NCBI RefSeq assembly: GCF_015163075.1
Contig: NZ_JADDXU010000031.1
Span: 25,466 to 89,465, forward strand
Direction of reading: 5' to 3'
From: Streptomyces justiciae
Lineage (GTDB): Bacteria; Actinomycetota; Actinomycetes; Streptomycetales; Streptomycetaceae
DNA length: 64,000 nucleotides
Below, one piece after another: positions 25,447 through 34,024 of the stretch; within the stretch, counting starts at the first letter, position 1; each line of letters starts with the position of its first letter. The position numbers and the translations under genes are program-made. The notes beneath the pieces are model-generated. The model saw nothing but the letters and a program-made list of their open reading frames with translations. It did not search any database and was not told the origin of the DNA.

Positions 25447-25452
25447 AACGCG

Positions 25453-25489
25453 AAAAGGGCCCGCACGACCGAAGTCGTACGGGCCCCTT
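25453..25489. terminator. Bidirectional terminator between tuf and the holin-like gene
   Basis: AAGGGCCCGCACGAC and GTCGTACGGGCCCCTT pair around a CGAA loop with one mismatch. It lies between the convergent ends of tuf (stop at 25526) and the plus-strand gene ending at 25446. An A-run precedes it on the plus strand, giving a short U-tract for tuf transcripts. Confidence 0.85.
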
Positions 25490-25525
25490 CGAAGAGACCT
25501 ACCGGTCAGCCCTGTCGGGCCAAGA

Positions 25526-26719
<1,194 letters not shown>

Positions 26720-26790
26720 TGGGTCCTCCTGTGGAGTGGTTCTGGTACGCCTTACTCATCGGCGCCAGGTGATCTTTGCTGGGATGCCGC

Positions 26791-26827
26791 CCGCCGGGGT
26801 TCTCCCGTGCCGGGCGATCCCCGGCGG
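26791..26827 (-). promoter_or_regulatory. Inverted repeat in the fusA-tuf gap
   Basis: CCGCCGGGG and CCCCGGCGG form a perfect 9-bp stem around a 19-nt loop, 36 bp after the fusA stop codon. It could reduce read-through into tuf, which in Streptomyces is also transcribed from its own promoter. No promoter is obvious to me in the remaining 70 bp. Confidence 0.45.
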
Positions 26828-26862
26828 TCGGTGTCAAGCCTAAAGCGTGTAACGGGGGTGCG

Positions 26863-28989
26863 TTACTCGCCCTTGGCCTTCGCGATGATCTCCTCGGCGA
26901 CGTTCCGCGGAACCTCGGCGTAGGAGTCGAACTGCATGGAGTAGCTCGCACGGCCGGACGTCTTGCTGCGCAGGTCGCCGACGTAGCCGAACATCTCCGA
27001 GAGGGGCACGAGGCCCTTCACGACGCGGGCACCGGCCCGCTCCTCCATGGCCTGGATCTGGCCACGGCGGGAGTTGATGTCGCCGATGACCTCACCCATG
27101 TAGTCCTCGGGCGTGGTGACCTCGACGGCCATCATCGGCTCAAGGAGCACGGGGGACGCCTTGCGCGCGGCCTCCTTGAAGGCCTGCGAACCGGCGATCT
27201 TGAACGCGAGCTCGGAGGAGTCGACCTCGTGGTAGGCACCGTCGAGAAGCGTGACGCGGACGCCCGTCATCTCGTACCCGGCGAGGATGCCGAACTGCAT
27301 GGCCTCCTGCGCACCGGCGTCCACCGAAGGGATGTACTCCTTCGGGATGCGGCCACCGGTCACCTTGTTCACGAACTCGTACGAGGCGTCGCCGCCCTCG
27401 ATCGGCTCGATCGCGATCTGCACCTTGGCGAACTGGCCGGTACCACCAGTCTGCTTCTTGTGCGTGTAGTCGACGCGCTCGACGGCCTTGCGGATCGTCT
27501 CGCGGTAGGCCACCTGCGGCTTGCCGACGTTGGCCTCGACCTTGAACTCACGGCGCATACGGTCGACCAGCACCTCGAGGTGCAGCTCGCCCATACCACC
27601 GATGATGGTCTGGCCCGTCTCCTCGTCCGAGTGGACCTGGAACGACGGGTCCTCCTCGGCCAGGCGCTGGATCGCGACGCCCAGCTTCTCCTGGTCGCCC
27701 TTCGACTTGGGCTCGATGGCGACCTGGATGACCGGCGCCGGGAAGTCCATGGACTCCAGGATCACCGGCTGCTTGTCGTCGGACAGCGTCTCACCGGTGG
27801 TGGTCTGCTTCAGGCCCATGACGGCGACGATGTCGCCGGCGCCCACCGACTCGATCTCCTCACGCTTGTTCGCGTGCATGCGGTAGATCTTGCCGATGCG
27901 CTCCTTCTTGCCCTTGACGGAGTTCAGCACGGCGGTGCCGGACTCCAGGCGACCGGAGTAGATCCGGACGAAGGTGAGCTTGCCGAGGTGCGGGTCGCTC
28001 ATGATCTTGAACGCCAGCGCCGACAGGGGCTCCTCGTCGGACGGCTTGCGCTTGATGACGACCTCGGGGTCCTTCACGTCGTGGCCCTCGATGGCCTCGA
28101 CGTCAAGCGGGGTCGGCAGGTAGCGCACGACCGCGTCGAGCAGGGGCTGGACGCCCTTGTTCTTGAACGCGGTGCCGCAGAACACCGGGGTGACCGTGGT
28201 GTCCTTGGACTTGCCGGAGGCGATGGTGATACGACGGATCGCGGCGTACAGCTGCTCCACGGAAGGCTCCTCGCCCTCCAGGTACAGCTCCATGATCTCT
28301 TCGTCGTTCTCGGCGACGGCCTCGATGAGCTTGCCGCGGTACTCCTCGGCAGCCTCGGTGTGCGTGGCCGGGATGTCGACGACGTCGTACATCTCGCCCT
28401 TGGCCGCCTCGGCGGACCAGACCAGGGCCTTCATCGTCACGAGGTCGACGACGCCCTTGAAGTCGGCCTCGGCGCCGATCGGGAGCTGCATGACGAGCGG
28501 CTGGGCGCCCAGGCGGTCCGAGATCATGTCCACGCAGCGGTGGAACTCGGCGCCGGTACGGTCCAGCTTGTTGACGAAGCAGATGCGGGGCACGCCGTAA
28601 CGGTCGGCCTGACGCCACACCGTCTCGGACTGCGGCTCCACACCGGCAACGCCGTCGAACACCGTCACGGCACCGTCGAGAACGCGGAGCGAACGCTCCA
28701 CCTCGACGGTGAAGTCGACGTGACCCGGGGTGTCGATGATGTTGATGGTGTGGTCGACACCCTCGAGCGGCCAGTGACAGGTGGTGGCAGCAGAGGTGAT
28801 CGTGATGCCACGCTCCTGCTCCTGCTCCATCCAGTCCATGGTGGCAGCACCGTCGTGGACCTCACCGATCTTGTACGACACACCGGTGTAGAACAGAATC
28901 CGCTCGGTGGTGGTCGTCTTGCCCGCGTCGATGTGGGCCATGATCCCGATGTTGCGGACCCTGGCCAGGTCAAGCGAAGTGGTAGCCAT
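26863..28989 (-). CDS. fusA: Elongation factor G
   Basis: EF-G is the GTPase that drives translocation and, with RRF, ribosome recycling. The 708-residue product starts MATTSLDLARVRNIGIMAHI and has the G1 loop AHIDAGKTTTTER, IIDTPGHVDFT (G3) and NKLDRTGAEF (G4). Domains II-V are complete to the end. It is 39 bp downstream of rpsG in the str operon. Confidence 0.98.
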   Translation of the reverse strand: MATTSLDLARVRNIGIMAHIDAGKTTTTERILFYTGVSYKIGEVHDGAATMDWMEQEQERGITITSAATTCHWPLEGVDHTINIIDTPGHVDFTVEVERSLRVLDGAVTVFDGVAGVEPQSETVWRQADRYGVPRICFVNKLDRTGAEFHRCVDMISDRLGAQPLVMQLPIGAEADFKGVVDLVTMKALVWSAEAAKGEMYDVVDIPATHTEAAEEYRGKLIEAVAENDEEIMELYLEGEEPSVEQLYAAIRRITIASGKSKDTTVTPVFCGTAFKNKGVQPLLDAVVRYLPTPLDVEAIEGHDVKDPEVVIKRKPSDEEPLSALAFKIMSDPHLGKLTFVRIYSGRLESGTAVLNSVKGKKERIGKIYRMHANKREEIESVGAGDIVAVMGLKQTTTGETLSDDKQPVILESMDFPAPVIQVAIEPKSKGDQEKLGVAIQRLAEEDPSFQVHSDEETGQTIIGGMGELHLEVLVDRMRREFKVEANVGKPQVAYRETIRKAVERVDYTHKKQTGGTGQFAKVQIAIEPIEGGDASYEFVNKVTGGRIPKEYIPSVDAGAQEAMQFGILAGYEMTGVRVTLLDGAYHEVDSSELAFKIAGSQAFKEAARKASPVLLEPMMAVEVTTPEDYMGEVIGDINSRRGQIQAMEERAGARVVKGLVPLSEMFGYVGDLRSKTSGRASYSMQFDSYAEVPRNVAEEIIAKAKGE

Positions 28990-29028
28990 AAGGCTTCAGT
29001 CTTCTCTCGGTCTCGATGTGGACTGCGA

Positions 29029-29499
29029 CTACCAGCGGTAGTGCGCGAAGGCCTTGTTGGACTCGGCCATCTTGTGCGTGTCCTCGCGCTTCTTGACGGC
29101 CGCACCGAGGCCGTTCGAAGCGTCGAGAAGCTCGTTGAGGAGGCGCTCGGTCATGGTCTTCTCGCGACGGGCGCGGGAGTAACCGACCAGCCAGCGCAGC
29201 GCCAGGGTGTTGGCACGGCCGGGCTTGACCTCGACCGGCACCTGGTAGGTCGCGCCACCGACACGGCGGGACTTGACCTCAAGCGTCGGCTTGATGTTTT
29301 CCAGAGCGCGCTTCAGCGTGATGACCGGGTCGTTGCCCGTCTTGTCACGCAGGCCCTCCATGGCGCCGTAGACGATGCGCTCGGCGGTGGAGCGCTTGCC
29401 GTTCAGCAGCACCTTGTTGATGAGCGACGTGACCAGAGGAGAACCGTAGACCGGGTCGATGATGACCGGGCGCTTCGGGGCGGGGCCCTTACGAGGCAT
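29029..29499 (-). CDS. rpsG: 30S ribosomal protein S7
   Basis: S7 organises the 30S head and contacts the E-site tRNA. The 156-residue product starts MPRKGPAPKRPVIIDPVYGS and has the family signature LINKVLLNGKRSTAERIVYG. It starts 2 bp after rpsL, so the two are translated from one message. Confidence 0.98.
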   Translation of the reverse strand: MPRKGPAPKRPVIIDPVYGSPLVTSLINKVLLNGKRSTAERIVYGAMEGLRDKTGNDPVITLKRALENIKPTLEVKSRRVGGATYQVPVEVKPGRANTLALRWLVGYSRARREKTMTERLLNELLDASNGLGAAVKKREDTHKMAESNKAFAHYRW

Positions 29500-29501
29500 T
29501 C

Positions 29502-29873
29502 TTACTTCTCCTTCTTGGCGCCGTAGCGGGAACGGGCCTGCTTGCGGTTCTTGACACCCTGGGTGTCGAGGGAGCCACGGATGATCTTGTAGCGAACACC
29601 CGGCAGGTCCTTCACACGGCCGCCGCGCACGAGCACGATGGAGTGCTCCTGCAGGTTGTGTCCCTCACCCGGAATGTAAGCGGTGACCTCGATCCCGCTG
29701 GTCAGACGCACACGCGCGACCTTACGCAGGGCCGAGTTCGGCTTCTTCGGGGTGGTCGTGAACACACGCGTGCAGACGCCACGACGCTGAGGGGAACCCT
29801 CGAGTGCGGGCGTCTTGTTCTTCTCGACCTTGTCCTGCCGGCCCTTACGGACCAGCTGCTGGATCGTAGGCAC
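29502..29873 (-). CDS. rpsL: 30S ribosomal protein S12
   Basis: S12 monitors codon-anticodon pairing at the decoding centre. The 123-residue product starts MPTIQQLVRKGRQDKVEKNK. The streptomycin-determining lysines are wild type: TTPKKPNSALRKVARVRL (Lys43 in E. coli counting) and RGGRVKDLPGVRYKIIRG (Lys88). GTG is the start codon. It opens the str operon, with a leader of about 190 nt from the promoter at 30068-30096. Confidence 0.98.
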   Translation of the reverse strand: MPTIQQLVRKGRQDKVEKNKTPALEGSPQRRGVCTRVFTTTPKKPNSALRKVARVRLTSGIEVTAYIPGEGHNLQEHSIVLVRGGRVKDLPGVRYKIIRGSLDTQGVKNRKQARSRYGAKKEK

Positions 29874-29924
29874 TACTTCTCCGGTTTCTGTGTGCCGATG
29901 GGTACAGCTAACCTGGAACGTCGC

Positions 29925-29948
29925 CGACCCACGCGGTCGGGTGTGTCG
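29925..29948 (-). promoter_or_regulatory. Leader motif shared with the rpsJ leader
   Basis: This is the second copy of the 24-bp motif that begins CGACCCACGCGGTCGGG; it differs at one base from that at 15891-15914. It lies in the rpsL 5' leader, 52 bp before the start codon. The CCGACC/GGTCGG arms can form a small hairpin. A common control of the S10 and str operons is inferred. Confidence 0.6.
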
Positions 29949-30067
29949 AATCCGGCAGACTCTCGCCGCGAAGCGAAAAGGGCGCAGATTACGGCGGCCG
30001 TGTCACGGCTCGCGATGCGGCTGAAGACACGCACGAGAGCCAGGGCACACCCCAGGCACAAGGTCTG

Positions 30068-30096
30068 AGCGTACCTACCTCATGGACTTCGGTCAA
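30068..30096 (-). promoter_or_regulatory. Candidate str operon promoter
   Basis: On the minus strand TTGACC is followed after 17 nt by TACGCT, a strong principal-sigma match. It lies about 190 bp before rpsL, which would give a long leader containing the shared motif. It is divergent from the regulator gene at 30279. Confidence 0.6.
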
Positions 30097-30278
30097 AACA
30101 AATGAGACGGGGTGCGACGCGCCGGAATTATCCCCGTTCCATTCGGCTCCCGACGATCTTCTTCCTGTCCACATCTGTGAATGTCGCTGAACCGCGTTCA
30201 GGGCGCCGACGAGTTCAGTACGTTGATGGGTCGCTGCGCAGCGTGACGAGCGCGGCGACTGGGAGACGGGGGACTTTC

Positions 30279-30986
30279 ATGACCGCGGCCGACTTACCGG
30301 GCGAGAACAGCCTGGACGACCGGGTGCCCTTCCTGGCCCGGCTGGAGCGGGAGGACCGCGAGGCCCTGCTCGGGCTCGGCCGCGAGCTGCGCTTCCGCAC
30401 CCGCGACGTCCTGCTCCACCAGCACGAACCCTCGTCGTACGTCCTCTTCGTCACCCACGGCTGGACCAAGGTGACCGCCGCCGCCGTCAACGGCTACGAG
30501 GCGCTCCTCGCCCTGCGCGGCCCCGGCGACATCGTCGGCGAGTCGGCGGCGCTGACCGGGCGGCCCCGCTCGGCGACGGTGACGGCGCTGGAGCCGGTGC
30601 GCGCGGTCGCGGTGGACCGGGACCGCTTCACGGTGTTCCTCACCGACTCCCCGGCCGTCTCGTACGCCCTGCTCGGCCTCACCTCCGACCGGATGCGCGC
30701 CGCCGACCAGCGCCGCATCGAGTTCGCCTCCATGCACGTCCGCGAGCGCCTCGCCGCCCTCCTCCTGGAACTGGCCCACACCAACGCCCGCTATACCGAG
30801 GCCGGCGTCGAACTCCTCGTCCCGCTCAGCAAGCAGGAGCTGGCCGGTTCGGTGGGCGCCTCCCGCGAGATGGTCCAGCGCCTGCTGAAGGACCTGCGGG
30901 ACCGCGGCGTGGTGGTCACCGGCCGCCGCACCCTGCGGATCGTGCGCATGGACGTCCTGCGCCGGATCGCGCGTGCGGAGACCTGA
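30279..30986 (+). CDS. CRP/FNR-family transcriptional regulator
   Basis: The 235-residue protein starts at ATG 30279 with GGGGGA 5 nt upstream; a longer frame from 30102 lacks a ribosome site. Residues 15-135 form a cNMP-binding beta-barrel (VLFVTHGWTKVTAAAVNGYE, GPGDIVGESAALTGRPRSAT; the latter matches the phosphate-binding cassette GE-A-R-A). A long dimer helix follows, then a winged HTH with LSKQELAGSVGASREMVQRL. The recognition helix SREMVQR keeps the Arg, Glu and Arg that contact TGTGA in E. coli CRP. It is not the usual Streptomyces Crp by sequence. It precedes the cyclase operon by 123 bp, and a CRP-like site lies in that gap. Confidence 0.9.
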   Translation: MTAADLPGENSLDDRVPFLARLEREDREALLGLGRELRFRTRDVLLHQHEPSSYVLFVTHGWTKVTAAAVNGYEALLALRGPGDIVGESAALTGRPRSATVTALEPVRAVAVDRDRFTVFLTDSPAVSYALLGLTSDRMRAADQRRIEFASMHVRERLAALLLELAHTNARYTEAGVELLVPLSKQELAGSVGASREMVQRLLKDLRDRGVVVTGRRTLRIVRMDVLRRIARAET

Positions 30987-31011
30987 GGCGTACGGGCTTC
31001 CCCGCGCCCTC

Positions 31012-31027
31012 TGTGCACACGGTCACA
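31012..31027. promoter_or_regulatory. CRP-type palindromic operator before the cyclase operon
   Basis: TGTGC-N6-TCACA matches the CRP-family consensus TGTGA-N6-TCACA at nine of ten positions and also fits GTG-N6-GNCAC, the motif I recall for Streptomyces Crp. It lies 26 bp after the regulator stop and 82 bp before the cyclase start. Auto-regulation or control of the operon by the upstream regulator is inferred. Confidence 0.6.
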
Positions 31028-31109
31028 GTTCCAGTGCGTCATCCGCCCTCTCGCCCACCCCGCCCCGAGGGCCACTCTTCTCGCCGTACGCCCGACCCGA
31101 AAGGCCACC

Positions 31110-31904
31110 ATGACCGACCCCGTGAGCCGCACGATCCTCCTCCTGGACATCGAGAAGTTCAGCGACCGGGACGACGTGGAGCAGGCCTACTTACGGCGGA
31201 TGCTCTACGACGTCACCGACCGCGCCCTGGAGCGCGCCGGCATCGACGAGACGCTGCGGCTGCGCGCCGACCGGGGTGACGCGGTGATGGAGCTGATCGA
31301 CGCGAACGCGTCCGTGACCGCGCTGCTGCGCGCCCTGCTCACCGAGGTCCCGGCGCAGCTCCGCTCGGTCAACCGCATGGCGTCGAAGTCGGCGCAGATC
31401 CGGCTGCGGGGTGTGGTCGCCGCCGGGTACGTCGCCGTCGACGAGCACGACGGCTGGGTCGGCTCCGACCTCAACCACGCCTGCCGCCTGCTCGACGCGG
31501 CCCTTCTGCGCGCGGCCCTGCGCGAGCGCCGGGACGACTTCGCCCTGTGCGTCTCGGACGCCGTGCACGCGGGGATCGTGCGGCACGACCATCCGGGCAT
31601 CCCGGCGGACGCCTTCCACGCCGTGACGGTGGACAGCAAGAACGGCCCCTTGAAGGCCTGGCTGCACGGGCCGGTGCCCGCGCGGTCCGACGACCACAGT
31701 GGAACGGGGGGCGGGGGAGCCCCGGTGCCGGGTGCCTCGGGGGACGGCCCGGCACCGGGGCAGGCCCCGCCCGCGGTGTTCCACTTCACCGGCGGTTCCC
31801 CCTCCTTCGGCGGCAGCCTGGTCGCCGGGGACCAGCACGGGGTGTCCGGCGGACAGGTCACCGGCAATGTGCATCTCGGCGGCACCGGGGGTGACGCGGC
31901 ATGA
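31110..31904 (+). CDS. Class III nucleotide-cyclase-like protein with C-terminal Gly-rich motif
   Basis: The 264-residue protein has an N-terminal domain (about 1-188) that follows the class III cyclase fold. Metal-binding aspartates are D13 in ILLLDIEKFSDRDD and D57 in RADRGDAVMELI; IRLRGVVAAGYV and GSDLNHACRLLDAA give the transition-state Asn122 and Arg126. The Lys/Asp pair that selects adenine is not evident, so the base used is unknown. A linker rich in Gly/Pro leads to a terminal motif (residues 233-254, FGGSLVAGDQHGVSGGQV) that recurs in the next protein. It overlaps that gene by 4 bp (ATGA). The domain may be an active Pycsar-type cyclase or a degenerate scaffold. Confidence 0.75.
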   Translation: MTDPVSRTILLLDIEKFSDRDDVEQAYLRRMLYDVTDRALERAGIDETLRLRADRGDAVMELIDANASVTALLRALLTEVPAQLRSVNRMASKSAQIRLRGVVAAGYVAVDEHDGWVGSDLNHACRLLDAALLRAALRERRDDFALCVSDAVHAGIVRHDHPGIPADAFHAVTVDSKNGPLKAWLHGPVPARSDDHSGTGGGGAPVPGASGDGPAPGQAPPAVFHFTGGSPSFGGSLVAGDQHGVSGGQVTGNVHLGGTGGDAA

Positions 31905-34021
31905 CGACGCCCGCCTCCGAGGAGGTGTCGGCGGCCCAGCCGGTCCCCAGCGAGCCCGAAGAAGGCGCAGCGGAACGTACGCAGGAGGCGCGGGCCGCGC
32001 AGCGCGAGCTGTTCGCGCACACCCCGGGGTTCATCCTCGGCCCGGGGGCCGGCTTCGGCGGCAGCCTGGTCGGCGGGGCGCAGCACGGGGTGTCCGGCGG
32101 GCAGGTCACCGGGGACGTGTTCCTCGGCGGCAAGACGGAGATCCACCACCACGGCGACGCGTCGGCCGCGCACCTGACCCCGTCCGGCGAGATACCGCGC
32201 GAGCACCTCGAAGCGCTCGCGGAGGTCTTCGTCGACGGCCCCGTCTTCGAGACCGCGCTGCGCCGGCTGCGCGAGGAGCGCGTCCTGGTCCTCTCCGGCG
32301 CCCACGCCTGCGGCCGGTACGCGGCCGCGCGGATGCTGCTGCACCGTCTCGGCGTACCGGCCGTGCACGCCCTCTCCTCCGAGACCACGCCCTCGACCCT
32401 GACCGCCCAGCTGGACCGCCCCGGCGGCCACGTCCTGCGGGACCTCCCCCTGACCCGCAACCGGCCGCTCCGGGAGAACCACCTCTACGCCGCCGTCGAC
32501 CGCCTCAAGCAGACCGACGGCTACCTGGTGATCACGGTCGAGCGGTCGCCGTTCCTGCCCGGTGTGCCCCCGCTGGCCTGGGAGCCGCCGGACGCGGAGG
32601 ACGTCGTACGGGCCCATCTGCGCCGGCGCGACGACGCGGGCCGGCTGCTCGGCCTCGCCCCGGTGCGGGAGTTCCTCGCGCGCGGACCGCACCGGCCGGT
32701 CGAGGCGGCCGAGTTCGCCGAGGTGCTGACCGGATACGACGGCAGCGCGGAGGCGGCGGCACGGCTGGCGGACTTCGGGCAGACCGCGGTGGTCAAGCAG
32801 TGCCGGGACCGGCTGAGCGACACCAGCACCGATCTGCGGGACAAGGCGTTCCTGATCGCGCTGGCCGTCTTCGACCAGGCCCCCTACGTCCTCGCGGCCG
32901 AGCTCGCCGACAAGCTGTTCGTGCACTTCCAGCGACTCCAGGAGCCGGAACAGCCGCCGGAGATCCCGGTGTTCGGTCCGAGCGCCGAGGAACGGCTCGA
33001 ACGGGCCGGCGCCGAGGGCGAGACACGGGACGAGAGCACCGAGTGGGGGCCGGTGCCGCAGTTCACCGCCTACTTCCCGCGCGAGGACACCCCGCACGTG
33101 CTGCTCTCGGAGGTGTGGACGGGGCATCCGTCGGCGCGTCCGGCGCTGGTGACCTGGCTGCGCGAGCTGGCCCGGGACGGCCGTCCCGTGGTCCGCACCC
33201 GGGCCGCCGCCGCGGCCGCCGTACTCGCCCGCGCGGACCTGCCCTCGGCCGTGGCCCTGCTGATCGACGGCTGGGCGGTCTCCCGTGCCTTCGGCCCCCG
33301 GGTGACCGCCGCGAACACCCTGGTCCTCGCCCAGCTCCTCAACGCCCCGGTCGTGCTGCGGCTGCTGACCGGCTGGTGCACGGACAGCCACTGGGCCCGC
33401 CGCTGGACCGCGATCCGCGCCCTGGGCCTGCTCGCCCCGCTCCGCCCCGACCTGGCCGCCCCCGCCCTGAGCGCGCTCGCCGCCCGCGCCCGCGTGGACG
33501 ACAGCACCCCGGCCGAGAGCGACAACCTCGTCGAGTCGACGGCCCTGCTGCTGTCCGTGGGCACCCGCCGCGGCGAGATGCTCTCCGAGCTGGTCCGCCT
33601 GCTCCAGCACGACACCCCTTCGGTACGGGCCCTCGCCCTGGCCGGTTTCGTACGGGCCTGCGACAACGCCGACGAGGGCGCGCTCGTCGAGTGGTACGCC
33701 GACACCGGCATGTACGAGACCGACTCGGCCCGCGATCTCGCCGCCCTCTGGCGCGCCGCCCTCGGCGACCGTGCCCACACCCGGCAGGCCCTGAACGCCC
33801 TGCAGACCTGGACGCAGGTCGCCCAGCGCAGCCCGGACGCCGCCCGGGCCCTGGAGTTCCTGCTGCCCGCCCTGATCGTCACGGCCGCCGACCGCGACCG
33901 CCTGGACCACGAACTGCGCACGATGCGAGCGGAGGACGGCGGCCCGCGCCCCCCGGTGGCCGACCGTCTGCTCGCCGTGCTGCACCCCTCTGTATCCGCT
34001 CAGCCTCAGTCGAGGAGTTGA
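31901..34021 (+). CDS. STAND-like NTPase with adaptor motif and helical repeats
   Basis: The 706-residue protein begins with a disordered Glu/Ala-rich stretch, then the glycine-rich motif (52-73, FGGSLVGGAQHGVSGGQV) shared with the preceding cyclase. Near residue 127 comes a P-loop-like strand and loop, RVLVLSGAHACGRYAAARML, in which the Walker A Lys-Ser/Thr is replaced by Arg-Tyr. The rest is alpha-helical with HEAT-like repeats (RPALVTWLRELARDGRPVVR, PSAVALLIDGWAVSRAF, TPSVRALALAGFVRACDNAD). This layout resembles STAND/NLR-like sensor proteins of conflict systems, but the degenerate Walker A makes NTP hydrolysis doubtful. It is translationally coupled to its neighbours. Confidence 0.65.
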   Translation: MTTPASEEVSAAQPVPSEPEEGAAERTQEARAAQRELFAHTPGFILGPGAGFGGSLVGGAQHGVSGGQVTGDVFLGGKTEIHHHGDASAAHLTPSGEIPREHLEALAEVFVDGPVFETALRRLREERVLVLSGAHACGRYAAARMLLHRLGVPAVHALSSETTPSTLTAQLDRPGGHVLRDLPLTRNRPLRENHLYAAVDRLKQTDGYLVITVERSPFLPGVPPLAWEPPDAEDVVRAHLRRRDDAGRLLGLAPVREFLARGPHRPVEAAEFAEVLTGYDGSAEAAARLADFGQTAVVKQCRDRLSDTSTDLRDKAFLIALAVFDQAPYVLAAELADKLFVHFQRLQEPEQPPEIPVFGPSAEERLERAGAEGETRDESTEWGPVPQFTAYFPREDTPHVLLSEVWTGHPSARPALVTWLRELARDGRPVVRTRAAAAAAVLARADLPSAVALLIDGWAVSRAFGPRVTAANTLVLAQLLNAPVVLRLLTGWCTDSHWARRWTAIRALGLLAPLRPDLAAPALSALAARARVDDSTPAESDNLVESTALLLSVGTRRGEMLSELVRLLQHDTPSVRALALAGFVRACDNADEGALVEWYADTGMYETDSARDLAALWRAALGDRAHTRQALNALQTWTQVAQRSPDAARALEFLLPALIVTAADRDRLDHELRTMRAEDGGPRPPVADRLLAVLHPSVSAQPQSRS

Positions 34022-34024
34022 CCC

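Noticed and set aside
30176..30190. A second TGTGA half-site upstream of the regulator gene.
   Set aside because: The opposite half-site is missing at the N6 spacing, so a CRP-type operator is not supported.
30102..30278. N-terminal extension of the CRP/FNR regulator.
   Set aside because: The 59 extra residues overlap the str promoter region, lack a ribosome site, and precede a good ATG with GGGGGA spacing.
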